From Chloroflexota bacterium (GTDB lineage Bacteria > Chloroflexota > Dehalococcoidia > SM23-28-2 > RBG-16-64-32), in assembly GCA_005880075.1 (NCBI GenBank), contig VBJT01000161.1:1-6855 (forward strand): DNA of 6,855 nt, written 5' to 3'. The notes under the pieces were generated by a model. It did no database searches. It saw nothing but the letters and a program-made list of their open reading frames with translations, and was not told the DNA's origin. Position 1 is the first letter of the stretch, and each line of letters opens with the position of its first letter. Of the stretch, positions 1 to 5,952 are shown one piece after another. A program made the translations under genes and the position numbers.

Positions 1-984
1 CAATTCGAGCGATAGTTCTTCCCGATCGACTATCCCCTGCTTGACGTCCCAGTCCGCCCGAGCGATACAGTCGAGCGCCCAAACGACACGCGGCATCGGG
101 TAACGAGAAACCTGGTCCAGCAGCCGCTCGAGAGCGAATGGGCTTTCGATCCGTAGCCGTGCGGCGATGCTCCGGCCGCTTTCACCCCGGTCTAACATTT
201 CGCGCGCTACCGCTATCCGTCTGTAGCGATGCTCGATTGTAAGCAGCAAGACCGAGGGCGGCCTTCCCTTCGACAGGAGATCGTGCAGCAACTTGGTGGC
301 ATTTGCCGCCTTGCCGTCCGCGACGGCATCAGCCAGCAGGTACCCTTCCCGTTCGCGTGCGTCGGTTACGAGCTTCCTTACCTCCTGTTCGCCGATGGGC
401 ATATTCGAAGCATAGGCTGCCAGCTTGTCCAGCTCGCTGGCGAGCATCCAGGTATCGTTGCCGACCAACTCGGCCAGCAACGAGGGCGCTCGTCCTTCGA
501 GGCGCAGCCCCTGCGCCCGCGCGCGGGACTGGATCCAGGCGGCTACCTCTTTTTGCGCCGGAAGGGAGGTCCTCTTCACCGTCGCAAACGGCTCCAACGA
601 CTTCAGGAGGTTGCGGTCAATATTCTCGCCGTCGGCGAGCACGAGCACCGTTTGCTCGGGCATGCGGGCGGCGTAGTCGACCAGCGCCCACCACTGGCTT
701 CGTTCAACTGTTGCCTCCGCGGGCTTGCGCTTCGATTTCCTGCTCCCTCCACGTCCGCCGGCCTGGCTGAGAGCGCCTTCGAGGATTACCAGGCGTCGGC
801 CACCGAACATCGACAGCGTGTCACAGGCAAGGAATACACCCTGGGGTGAGGCCTGCCGGGAGTCCAGGCGCGTGGTATTCGAGGCCAGCATCCCGTCAAC
901 ATCGAGCTCGGCCTTAAGTGCATTCAGCGCTTCCGCCCGCGAGAACGAGTCCGAGCCGTATGCTATCTCGGACTGACAACTCAA
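1..984 (-). CDS. holA: DNA polymerase III delta subunit (partial, runs off the left edge)
   Basis: This is the clamp-loader delta subunit, which opens the beta sliding clamp as part of the DnaX complex. The minus strand is open through 328 codons without a stop. Family-like landmarks are AYGSDSF near the N-terminus, then LVILEGAL, VLVLADGENIDRNLLKSL in the middle, and WMLASELDKLAAYA, followed by a helical C-terminal region with LLTIEHRYRRIAVAREML. These match HolA in order and spacing, and the family's usual length of about 330-350 residues means only the last few residues are missing. The start is a problem: an in-frame TAA lies at 1006-1008 and the only start-like codon before the conserved region is TTG at 984-982, with no clear ribosome binding site. 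The first six or so codons derive from a short-repeat tract. The annotation as delta is confident; the exact start is not. Confidence 0.86.
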   Translation of the reverse strand, partial: MSCQSEIAYGSDSFSRAEALNALKAELDVDGMLASNTTRLDSRQASPQGVFLACDTLSMFGGRRLVILEGALSQAGGRGGSRKSKRKPAEATVERSQWWALVDYAARMPEQTVLVLADGENIDRNLLKSLEPFATVKRTSLPAQKEVAAWIQSRARAQGLRLEGRAPSLLAELVGNDTWMLASELDKLAAYASNMPIGEQEVRKLVTDAREREGYLLADAVADGKAANATKLLHDLLSKGRPPSVLLLTIEHRYRRIAVAREMLDRGESGRSIAARLRIESPFALERLLDQVSRYPMPRVVWALDCIARADWDVKQGIVDREELSLEL

Positions 985-1008
985 AAACCGGCAACTGACA
1001 ACAACTTA
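971..1008. repeat. Intergenic ~7-bp-period A-rich tract at the holA start
   Basis: Plus-strand units such as TGACAAC, TCAAAAA, CGGCAAC and TGACAAC follow each other with A-runs spaced about 7 bp apart. TGACAAC occurs twice. The tract fills the gap between the selC tRNA and holA and overlaps the only usable holA start codon. The same style of tract occurs in three other gaps of this window. Confidence 0.55.
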
Positions 1009-1013
1009 GACGA

Positions 1014-1110
1014 TGGCGGGAGTGCATGGGAGTCGAACCCACCCAGGACGGTCCTACCGCCCTGCAACGGTTTTGAAGACCGAGAGGCCCACCGGGACCC
1101 TTCCACTCCC
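1014..1110 (-). tRNA. selC: Selenocysteine tRNA, anticodon TCA
   Basis: This 97-nt gene (including an encoded CCA at 1016-1014) has the hallmarks of bacterial tRNA-Sec, which decodes UGA with SelB. They are an anticodon loop CTTCAAA with anticodon TCA at 1076-1074, a long acceptor arm (7 clear pairs GGGAGTG/CACTCCC plus an eighth unpaired G/G position), and a 6-bp D stem made with wobble pairs. It also has a 9-bp variable arm (CAGGGCGGT / ACCGTCCTG) and a T arm GTGGG-TTCGACT-CCCAT. The length and arm layout resemble E. coli SelC and exclude an ordinary or suppressor tRNA. The anticodon stem has a possible T/T mismatch at its outer pair. It lies between trxB and holA on the same strand. No selA, selB or selD, and no selenoprotein gene, is visible in the window, so the partners must be elsewhere. 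Confidence 0.93.
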
Positions 1111-1183
1111 GCGACGTTAGGATCGACGAGCAGAACACCTGAGGCAAGTGACCTGCTTCGTCTGGTTGACCTGTAACTAGCAG

Positions 1184-2128
1184 CTAATCGGCCGCGGTGC
1201 TCGCAACCGGTCCGGCCGTGTGACTGAACTTGTTGGTGATGTAATGATCCGCTGCGATCGCCGCTGTGACGCCGTCGCCGACGGAGCTGGCCACTTGTCG
1301 TGCCGAGTTCTGACGGACGTCCCCGGCCGCAAATAGACCCGGCTGCTCGGTGCGCATCCATTCGTCGACGATGATGTGGCCGCCCGCGTCCATTATGAAG
1401 ATGAACACGGCGCCCACTGGTAAAGTACTTTCGTCGCCGGTGACGACGTCGCGCAGGCGTAGCGTGGTGACCTGCCCGTCGCCGACGACCTCATCGACGA
1501 CCGTGTTCCATCGGAACTTCATTTTCGGGTTGGCGAATGCGCGCTCCTGCAGAATCCGGCTGGCTCTCAATTCATCGCGCCGGTGCACGACCGTTACGTT
1601 GTCGGCGTAGCGGCTCGTGAATAAGCCCTCGTCCATCGCCGCATCGCCGCCGCCGACAACCGCTACGTCCTGGCCTTTGAAGAAGGCCGCGTCGCATGTT
1701 GCGCAGTAGGAGACACCCTTGCCGGTGAGGCGCTCCTCGCCTGTCACGCCCAAACGATTGTAATCGGCGCCGCTCGTTACAATTACCGCCTTCGCTATGA
1801 TGTTCCGCTCTTCGGTCTTGACGACCCACTTCTCGCCTGCCCGTTCAATCGTCGAAACGGCACTGTAGTCCGTCTCCATGCCGTACGACTCGCTCTGTTT
1901 GAGCATTGTTTGCGCCAGGTCGAAGCCGTTGACGCTCGGCACGCCAGGGTAGTTCTCTACCAGCTCCGTAAGCGCTATCTGTCCGCCGACGACGCCTTTT
2001 TCGAGGAGGAGCGTCTTGTGCAGTCCGCGCGCTCCGTAGAGTCCGGCGGCAAGCCCGGCCGGCCCGCCGCCGATGATTACGATGTCGTACTCAGCGGAGT
2101 CGCGTTTGTTGTTAGTTTCGGGGGCCAC
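1184..2128 (-). CDS. trxB: Thioredoxin-disulfide reductase with an apparent internal deletion
   Basis: This FAD enzyme passes electrons from NADPH to thioredoxin in the cytoplasm. Seen in its 314 residues are the FAD motif GGGPAG (20-25), the redox-active CATC (142-145), the NADPH motif VGGGDAA (158-164) with HRR (182-184) for the 2'-phosphate, and the C-terminal FAAGD (266-270) with RQV following. The oddity is at 241-250, VFIFIMDAGG. Relatives have about 15 more residues here, including a G-x-x-P-N-T motif between VFIxIG and the glycine-rich turn. The missing block is in frame, so the protein may fold but its FAD-domain edge is altered; it could be a real variant, a decaying gene or an assembly error. 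The start is GTG at 2128-2126, two bases after the trxA stop, with a purine-rich GGAGAAGG some 13 bases upstream, so it is probably translated with trxA. It has a short, low-complexity C-terminal tail. Confidence 0.92.
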   Translation of the reverse strand: MAPETNNKRDSAEYDIVIIGGGPAGLAAGLYGARGLHKTLLLEKGVVGGQIALTELVENYPGVPSVNGFDLAQTMLKQSESYGMETDYSAVSTIERAGEKWVVKTEERNIIAKAVIVTSGADYNRLGVTGEERLTGKGVSYCATCDAAFFKGQDVAVVGGGDAAMDEGLFTSRYADNVTVVHRRDELRASRILQERAFANPKMKFRWNTVVDEVVGDGQVTTLRLRDVVTGDESTLPVGAVFIFIMDAGGHIIVDEWMRTEQPGLFAAGDVRQNSARQVASSVGDGVTAAIAADHYITNKFSHTAGPVASTAAD

Positions 2129-2130
2129 TG

Positions 2131-2457
2131 TCAGGACAGAGCCTTCTCCAACGAGCGCTTGAGATCGCCTTTCGGCCGGAACCCGATGAGCTGGTCGACG
2201 ATCTTACCGTCCTTAAACACCAACAGCGTCGGGATGCTTCGAATTCCGTATTTGGAAGCGGTTTCGACGTTGTCGTCGGTGTTGATTTTGTAGAACCTTA
2301 CCTTGCCGCTGTACTCGTCCGCCAGCTCCTCGACGATCGGCGCTACCATGCGACAGGGACCGCACCACGGCGCCCAGTAGTCGACGAGCACTGGGACGTC
2401 GGAGTGGAGCACCTGTTCGTCAAAGTTGGCTTCGGTGAGGATGATCACGTTTGTCAT
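2131..2457 (-). CDS. trxA: Thioredoxin
   Basis: This small cytoplasmic dithiol reductant serves enzymes such as MsrA and ribonucleotide reductase. The 108-residue length is typical. The active site WCGPC lies at 31-35, the buried aspartate of the DYWAPWC context is present (D26), and the cis-proline loop RSIPT puts the proline at 76. VFKDGKIVDQLIGF matches the conserved C-terminal glycine region. The ATG start is supported by an AAGGAG ribosome binding site about ten bases upstream. The gene follows the msrA remnant by 21 bp and precedes trxB by 2 bp, a classic cotranscribed reductant pair. Nothing in it looks damaged, unlike both its neighbours. Confidence 0.97.
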   Translation of the reverse strand: MTNVIILTEANFDEQVLHSDVPVLVDYWAPWCGPCRMVAPIVEELADEYSGKVRFYKINTDDNVETASKYGIRSIPTLLVFKDGKIVDQLIGFRPKGDLKRSLEKALS

Positions 2458-2467
2458 GGTTGCCTTT

Positions 2468-2473
2468 CTCCTT
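2468..2473 (-). promoter_or_regulatory. Ribosome binding site of trxA
   Basis: AAGGAG on the minus strand, about ten bases before the trxA ATG at 2457-2455. It is the clearest Shine-Dalgarno site in the left half and fixes the trxA start. Confidence 0.8.
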
Positions 2474-2478
2474 GGCGG

Positions 2479-2799
2479 CTAGCGGAGCGTGGTCGCGCAG
2501 ACGGCGCCGCCGTGCTTCTCGAAGTAACGCTGGTGGTAGTCCTCGGCGTCGTAGAACGGCACGGCGGCGACGACCTGGGTCACAATCTCCTTCGAGGAGC
2601 CTGCCTGGCGCCTGTCGCGCGAGGCGGTCGCCAGCGTCTCCTGCTCGGCGTCGTGGAAGAAGATCGCCGACCGGTACTGGTCGCCGACATCCCAGCCCTG
2701 CCGGTTCAGCTGCGTCGGGTCGTGCCGCTCCGCATGTGGTTCCGCTTTGGCGGCCGCAATTCCCAAGACAGCTAGCCCGCGGACCTGCGCACGAGCCAT
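2479..2799 (-). pseudogene. msrA: Peptide-methionine sulfoxide reductase A, C-terminal remnant
   Basis: From residue 26 to the end (HDPTQLNRQG, DVGDQYRSAIF, FYDAEDYHQRYFEKHG, Cys101 near the C-terminus) this is clearly the second half of MsrA, which reduces methionine-S-sulfoxide in proteins using thioredoxin. The first 25 residues do not resemble MsrA, and about 95-100 expected N-terminal residues, including the catalytic GCFWG motif, are absent. They are not found in the other two minus frames either: the tetR gene on the opposite strand begins at 2821. The apparent break is near 2724. The ATG at 2799 has no ribosome binding site. It is therefore best read as an inactive remnant just upstream of trxA. 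An unrelated reading as a short functional protein is unlikely, because the catalytic cysteine is missing. Confidence 0.85.
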
Positions 2800-2804
2800 C
2801 CGGG

Positions 2805-2810
2805 TATAAT
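2805..2810 (+). promoter_or_regulatory. Promoter -10 box of the tetR-type gene, probably leaderless
   Basis: A perfect TATAAT ends ten bases before the ATG at 2821. A start of transcription about seven bases after the box would leave a leader of at most a few bases. No purine-rich ribosome binding site precedes the ATG, which agrees with leaderless translation. No good -35 box is seen at 16-18 bp spacing. The box is preceded by GGG, as in the candidate promoter near 6801. Confidence 0.6.
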
Positions 2811-2820
2811 CTCCTCAAAC

Positions 2821-3438
2821 ATGGTTACGAGTACTCAACCGCTACCGAAGCGGCGGCGGCGCGAAGAGACCCGCCGGCGCCTCATGGATTCCGCCCTCGG
2901 TGTATTCGCTCGGAACGGTTACGAGCGTGCGACGGTCGATGAGATCGTCCGCGAGGCGGGATTCTCCAAGGGCGCTTTCTATGTGCACTTCGAGGCAAAA
3001 GAAGACATCTTCTGGGCGATGCTCGAGGAGCGGATCAGCCGCCAGCTCACTGCCTTCCGCGAGGCCGTCGATGCCGATGTGCCTGTGGCCAAGAACCTCG
3101 AGACAGTCCTGCGCAGCATCTTCGCCCTGAATAGCGACAACCCCCTCTGGTCCGCGCTCTTCATGGAGTTCGCCGCCCACGCTTCACGAGACGCGAAAGT
3201 GCGCGAACAGCTGGCGGCGATGTACCGCAACTGGCGCAGCTTTGCCGTCGAGATCCTGAACGCAGGCCGGGAGGCGGGGCTCGTTCGCCGCGATCTCGAT
3301 GTCGAGTTCATCGCGTCCGTGCTCATCGCCGTTGTCGAGGGGACGATGATGCAGGCCCGCCTGGCCGCCGACAGCTTCGACCTGGACGCCGCCATCGAAC
3401 CGCTTTCGCGCCTTCTTGCCGACTGGATCGAGCCCTAA
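2821..3438 (+). CDS. TetR/AcrR-family transcriptional regulator
   Basis: This 205-residue protein is a one-component DNA-binding repressor (rarely activator). Its N-terminus is very basic (RRRREETRRR, 11-20). The helix-turn-helix is at about residues 38-57, TVDEIVREAGFSKGAFYVHF, a textbook TetR recognition region followed by KEDIFWAML. The rest is a helical ligand-binding and dimerisation domain with no recognisable ligand signature. Its length is standard and the gene looks intact. It is the only plus-strand gene, flanked by two truncated minus-strand genes: msrA has lost its 5' part on the left and a DUF3052-like gene its 3' part on the right. Its target is unknown. Nearest candidates are its own promoter and the neighbouring minus-strand genes, but no convincing palindromic operator was found at its promoter. 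Confidence 0.93.
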   Translation: MVTSTQPLPKRRRREETRRRLMDSALGVFARNGYERATVDEIVREAGFSKGAFYVHFEAKEDIFWAMLEERISRQLTAFREAVDADVPVAKNLETVLRSIFALNSDNPLWSALFMEFAAHASRDAKVREQLAAMYRNWRSFAVEILNAGREAGLVRRDLDVEFIASVLIAVVEGTMMQARLAADSFDLDAAIEPLSRLLADWIEP

Positions 3439-3949
3439 CGGGGGAACTCGAAAACCGAAACTCGAAAAACGCCCGGGCTGCCTTTCGAATGGCGCCGTTC
3501 GGACTGATGGCCTCTCGCAACGCGGTAAGCCCGGTGAGATCGACGGGACTGTTCGCAGCGACGAAGATTGCCTCCGCCGCCGGCCTTGGCTGCTCGAAGG
3601 AAACCTTCTCCGTTCGCTCTCGTAAGACCGCCAGAAATTCTGGGTCATCCACGCCAAGAATGCTGACCTTCATCCCCGGCTTCACGCCCAGCTTATCGAG
3701 CAGCGATTTGGGATGCTGGATCTTCTGTGCCCACTTATCCGCCTTTGCGCCGAGCTGGAACACGGCTGGCCCGTCCGAGAACTCAATCCGCAGCTCCCCG
3801 TCTCGCGCCTCTAGCGACCGTATCTCCTTGAACGGTATCTTCAACCGCACGCCCTCGCCCCGAAACACGAGTTCGTCCGTCTCTAGAAGAGCTTTGCCCT
3901 CCGAGACCTTATTCCCGAAGCGGAGGGTGCAGCGGGCTTCCTGGCCCAT
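3323..3949 (-). pseudogene. PH-like/DUF3052-like protein, C-terminally truncated
   Basis: The reading frame codes for 208 residues, of which about 1-154 look genuine. Residues 1-75 read as a small beta-rich PH/GRAM-like domain (CTLRFGNKVSEGKALLETDELVF, then KIPFKEIRSLEA and ELRIEFSDG). From about 78 (HPKSLLDKLGVKPGMKVSILG) it resembles DUF3052-type proteins, with LTALREAISPNGAI at 141-154. After that, where relatives continue with a hydrophobic strand and a helical tail, the frame enters a short-repeat tract (3445-3470) and then runs antisense to the 3' end of the tetR-type gene, giving arginine/serine-rich nonsense. The break is near 3487. The start ATG (3949-3947) overlaps the upstream stop as TGATG, so it is translationally coupled. 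Its function is unknown. Family identity is from memory and moderate. Confidence 0.62.
3445..3470. repeat. Intergenic A-rich tract with a 14-bp direct repeat
   Basis: AACTCGAAAA occurs at 3445-3454 and again at 3459-3468, exactly 14 bp apart (two 7-bp periods), with CCGAAACT between. It lies just after the tetR stop and just beyond the point where the DUF3052-like gene loses homology. Confidence 0.7.
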
Positions 3950-4650
3950 CAGAACAGCCCGGCGATGCTGTTGACGACGCCTACGAAGGCGTCCCAGATG
4001 CCGCCATGCCAGTCGACAAACAGGTCGAGGCTGTAGTAGCCCGCGACAGCGACAAATGTGTCGCGAAGGACCTTGCCGCTGAGGAGGGCCGGGTAAAAGA
4101 TGCGGATCGGCACTCGCGTAGCACCAGCGGCGATCCCGGCTATATCGAACAGCGGACCTGGAGCGAGGGTCATGGCGAAGATTGTTAGGAAGGCCCTCCG
4201 CTCGATCCACCTCTTGACTCGGCGGTAGATCGCCCGGTCTTTCAGCATCCTGCTCCCGCCAAGGCCGGCCGCGTAACCGGTAAATTCCCCGAGCGACTCG
4301 GCGAAGCCGGCGACCAGACCGACGGCGAGGGGCGCCGGAATTCCGAATACGGGGTTCAGAAGCCCTCCAGCGGCGAAGATGACACCTCCGCCGGGCATCG
4401 GGAGGACGACCGAAGCGGAGCGAAAGAGGACAATGCCAAAGAGCCCCGCATATCCCCACCGCTCGAGATCATCTTTCCCTAGGTCGAGGGCGATAAAGAG
4501 CGCTCCGAAGCCGAGGGCCAGCAAGAGCATGCCGGCGAGCAGAAGATACTCCAGCCGTATGCGCCGCCGGCCGAGATGAATGAACAGCCCCTCACGCTCG
4601 ATCTCGACGGCGTGGTGTTCGTGCTCTAACGTCTGGACCGATTCAGACAT
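3949..4650 (-). CDS. VTT/DedA-family (SNARE-associated Golgi type) membrane protein
   Basis: This is a 233-residue polytopic inner-membrane protein; DedA-type relatives include lipid-carrier flippases and proton-motive-force-linked transporters. A cytosolic N-terminus of about 30 residues rich in E and H precedes hydrophobic spans at roughly 34-56, 67-98 (two short segments with the loop P84-M-P86-GGG, a re-entrant-type motif), 104-130, 152-177 and 184-206. Family-like elements are GEFTGYAAG (121-129), APGPLFDIAG (163-172) and the arginine-bearing SGKVLRD (191-197). The next gene begins on its stop codon (TGATG), which implies coupled expression with the PH-like protein. No strong ribosome binding site precedes the ATG at 4650. 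The family call is firm; the substrate is unknown. Confidence 0.88.
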   Translation of the reverse strand: MSESVQTLEHEHHAVEIEREGLFIHLGRRRIRLEYLLLAGMLLLALGFGALFIALDLGKDDLERWGYAGLFGIVLFRSASVVLPMPGGGVIFAAGGLLNPVFGIPAPLAVGLVAGFAESLGEFTGYAAGLGGSRMLKDRAIYRRVKRWIERRAFLTIFAMTLAPGPLFDIAGIAAGATRVPIRIFYPALLSGKVLRDTFVAVAGYYSLDLFVDWHGGIWDAFVGVVNSIAGLF

Positions 4651-4696
4651 CCAAGCGACAGTCTATCGGGTGCGTCGGTTGGTGTCTGCGGGCAGG

Positions 4697-4727
4697 TGTT
4701 TCGGGGTTTCGGCTTTTCCGTTTTCGG
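4697..4727. repeat. Intergenic heptamer-like A-rich tract
   Basis: Read on the minus strand, the units CCGAAAA, CGGAAAA, GCCGAAA and CCCCGAA follow one another head to tail. The tract starts directly after the stop codon (4730-4728) of the ferritin-like gene to its right. It forms most of the 77-bp gap before the VTT-family gene, where no promoter was recognised. Confidence 0.65.
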
Positions 4728-5342
4728 CTATTGCCCGCCGGTAACTCCGCCCGAGGCCGCCAGCATCTCTTCCAGGTGCATCTGCCATTCAAGTGCCTGG
4801 CGGCGCCTCGCCGGCGTGTCAGCCATTTCCTCGTAGATCGCCTGGCCCCAGCGGATCTGTTCCTCCTCGTCGATGAGGATGAACTTCAGCGTCCGCACGG
4901 TGGGCGAATCGCAGACCTGGTCGGTTACTGCCGCGTGATGGCGATAGTAGACGGCGAGGTGCGGTTTGAGAACGCGATAGAGGCCTGTCAGCCGCAGCAG
5001 CTCATCGTCGGCGTCCTGCATCTCGCGAACGAAGCGCGCGAACTCGTCATTCGGCGGCCGGCGAACGTCAGCGACCCGCATCGTCGGCGGGATCGACATG
5101 TCGATGTTCTCCATCACCCGCATTTCGGGCAGCCGCCGGCCAAGGGCGTCGGCATGAAGGGAGCATTGGTAGGCGTGTTCCGCAAGCGCGATTTTGAGCC
5201 TCGGTGCCGCCATCGTAATCACCCAGCCGGCCTCCGCCTCCATCGCCGCGAGCTCCGCGAAACGATAATGCACAAGCCGGCGCGCGCTTTCGTCCACCGA
5301 GAAGGCGCCGCCTACCTGGCGAGGATCAACGGCTAATTCCAT
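4728..5342 (-). CDS. Ferritin-like-fold protein, divergent di-iron type
   Basis: This 204-residue, largely helical, probably cytoplasmic protein is not recognised at family level. It carries ferritin-like features: acidic helix AELAAMEAEAGW (29-40), an E-x7-H pairing at AEHAYQCSLHAD (E55, H63), acidic helix DADDELLRL (110-118), a YYRHH stretch (132-136) and DEEEQIRWGQ (158-167). In related ferritin-like proteins the last of these would be an ExxH metal motif; here glutamine (Q162) stands where histidine is expected, so the iron site may be incomplete or altered. The start ATG at 5342 has only a weak AGGGG upstream, which lies between the gene and the adjacent inverted-repeat element. Proximity to a full di-iron protein and a ferredoxin suggests a partner or diverged paralog. 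The function is inferred only. Confidence 0.6.
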   Translation of the reverse strand: MELAVDPRQVGGAFSVDESARRLVHYRFAELAAMEAEAGWVITMAAPRLKIALAEHAYQCSLHADALGRRLPEMRVMENIDMSIPPTMRVADVRRPPNDEFARFVREMQDADDELLRLTGLYRVLKPHLAVYYRHHAAVTDQVCDSPTVRTLKFILIDEEEQIRWGQAIYEEMADTPARRRQALEWQMHLEEMLAASGGVTGGQ

Positions 5343-5352
5343 TGCCCGCCCC

Positions 5353-5509
5353 TGTCATCCTGACGAAGGAAGGCTCTGTCCGCGAAGGGCCTTTGTCCAA
5401 GCTCTCCCCTGAGGGACTCAGAGGCACGCCCGCCCAAATACTGAGTCTCGGCGGTCAGCGCCAGAGCACGGGTAGCGCATGGACAGATTCTTCGTTGCTC
5501 AGAATGACA
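5353..5509. mobile_element. 157-bp inverted-repeat, MITE-like element
   Basis: Two 29-nt arms at 5353-5381 and 5481-5509 are imperfect inverted repeats. Both read TGTCAT(C/T)CTGA at the outside and TCTGTCC at the inside, with a related GAAG-containing middle. A second, inner inverted repeat (gggACTCAG at 5413-5421 and CTGAGTctc at 5441-5449) would extend the hairpin. There is no coding capacity. The element ends one base before the ferredoxin stop codon and begins ten bases before the ferritin-like ATG, filling the gap. No clear target-site duplication is seen. The TGTCATCCTGA...CGAAG style of end resembles repeats known from several bacterial genomes (recalled, not checked). Confidence 0.75.
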
Positions 5510-5510
5510 A

Positions 5511-5834
5511 CTAGGAGCCATTTCCAGCGATCTTGACTACCTGCGACTCCGCATACGCCCGAATCCCGAGTTTCAGCTGCCGCCGGTCGCGCGCCCAGGC
5601 GCGGGCCCGCTGCTTCGCGTGTGCCAGCGAGTCCGGGTCCGGAACAAGCTCTGGTTTGTGGGAAATGCAGTCCATGGGGCAGACGCGCGCGCAAATATCG
5701 CAGTCGATGCAGAACTGCGGGTCGATATTGTGCTTGCGGTTCGCCTGATCGAAGTAGTGGATCGTGTCCGTTGGGCATTCACGCCGGCACCAGGCGCAGT
5801 TGATGCAGCGGTCCTGGTCGATTACATAAGCCAT
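5511..5834 (-). CDS. 2[4Fe-4S] ferredoxin
   Basis: This 107-residue cytoplasmic electron carrier has two cysteine motifs: C10-x2-C13-x2-C16-x3-C20-P and C42-x2-C45-x2-C48-x3-C52-P. In the standard scheme C10, C13, C16 and C52 bind one [4Fe-4S] cluster and C42, C45, C48 and C20 the other. Residues 54-107 form a basic, helical C-terminal extension (AHAKQRARAWARDRRQLKLG) longer than in minimal clostridial ferredoxins, perhaps for partner docking. The start at 5834 has no strong ribosome binding site. The gene follows the di-iron protein by 118 bp and precedes a second ferritin-like gene, separated by the inverted-repeat element. That suggests it donates electrons to one or both. The ferredoxin call is firm; the partner is inference. 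Confidence 0.93.
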   Translation of the reverse strand: MAYVIDQDRCINCAWCRRECPTDTIHYFDQANRKHNIDPQFCIDCDICARVCPMDCISHKPELVPDPDSLAHAKQRARAWARDRRQLKLGIRAYAESQVVKIAGNGS

Positions 5835-5936
5835 CGGTTAGCCGTCATTAGCGACGACCACGCCCCCGTCAGCGTCGCCGCATCTCCGCGAAGGAATCTG
5901 GGGTGGGCAGACATATCTTGTCCCGAAGAGTTTCGA

Positions 5937-5952
5937 CGGGCGATTACGCCCG
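5937..5952. other. Short stem-loop just after the di-iron gene stop
   Basis: CGGGCG-ATTA-CGCCCG forms a perfect 6-bp stem with a 4-base loop directly downstream of the stop codon at 5955-5953. No T-run follows on the minus strand, so it is not a standard Rho-independent terminator. It could be an mRNA-stabilising or attenuating hairpin between the di-iron gene and the ferredoxin gene, or chance. Confidence 0.35.

Noticed and set aside
229..849. Plus-strand open frame of 206 codons
   Set aside because: It is antisense to the well-conserved holA gene, arginine-rich, and resembles no protein; a composition shadow of GC-rich coding DNA.
1149..1173. Two TGACCTG direct repeats 18 bp apart between trxB and selC
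   Set aside because: Only two 7-bp copies, with no dyad and no promoter context; likely chance.
2725..2820. Hidden selenocysteine form of the MsrA N-terminus upstream of an in-frame TGA
   Set aside because: The three minus-strand frames here contain no MsrA-like sequence, and only about 95 bp separate the remnant from tetR, too few for the missing ~95-100 residues.
3468..3480. GCCCGGGC followed by GTTTTT on the minus strand as a terminator
   Set aside because: The palindrome has no loop and only four pairs per side; too short for a Rho-independent terminator, and the T-run belongs to the repeat tract.
3950..4459. N-terminal extension of the DUF3052-like gene into the VTT gene
   Set aside because: The extension is arginine-rich out-of-frame sequence from the VTT-family gene; the TGATG coupling at 3951-3947 gives a far better start.
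5822..5914. Small minus-strand ORF of about 31 codons in the gap before the ferredoxin gene
   Set aside because: No ribosome binding site, no recognisable sequence, and it overlaps the ferredoxin start; insufficient support.
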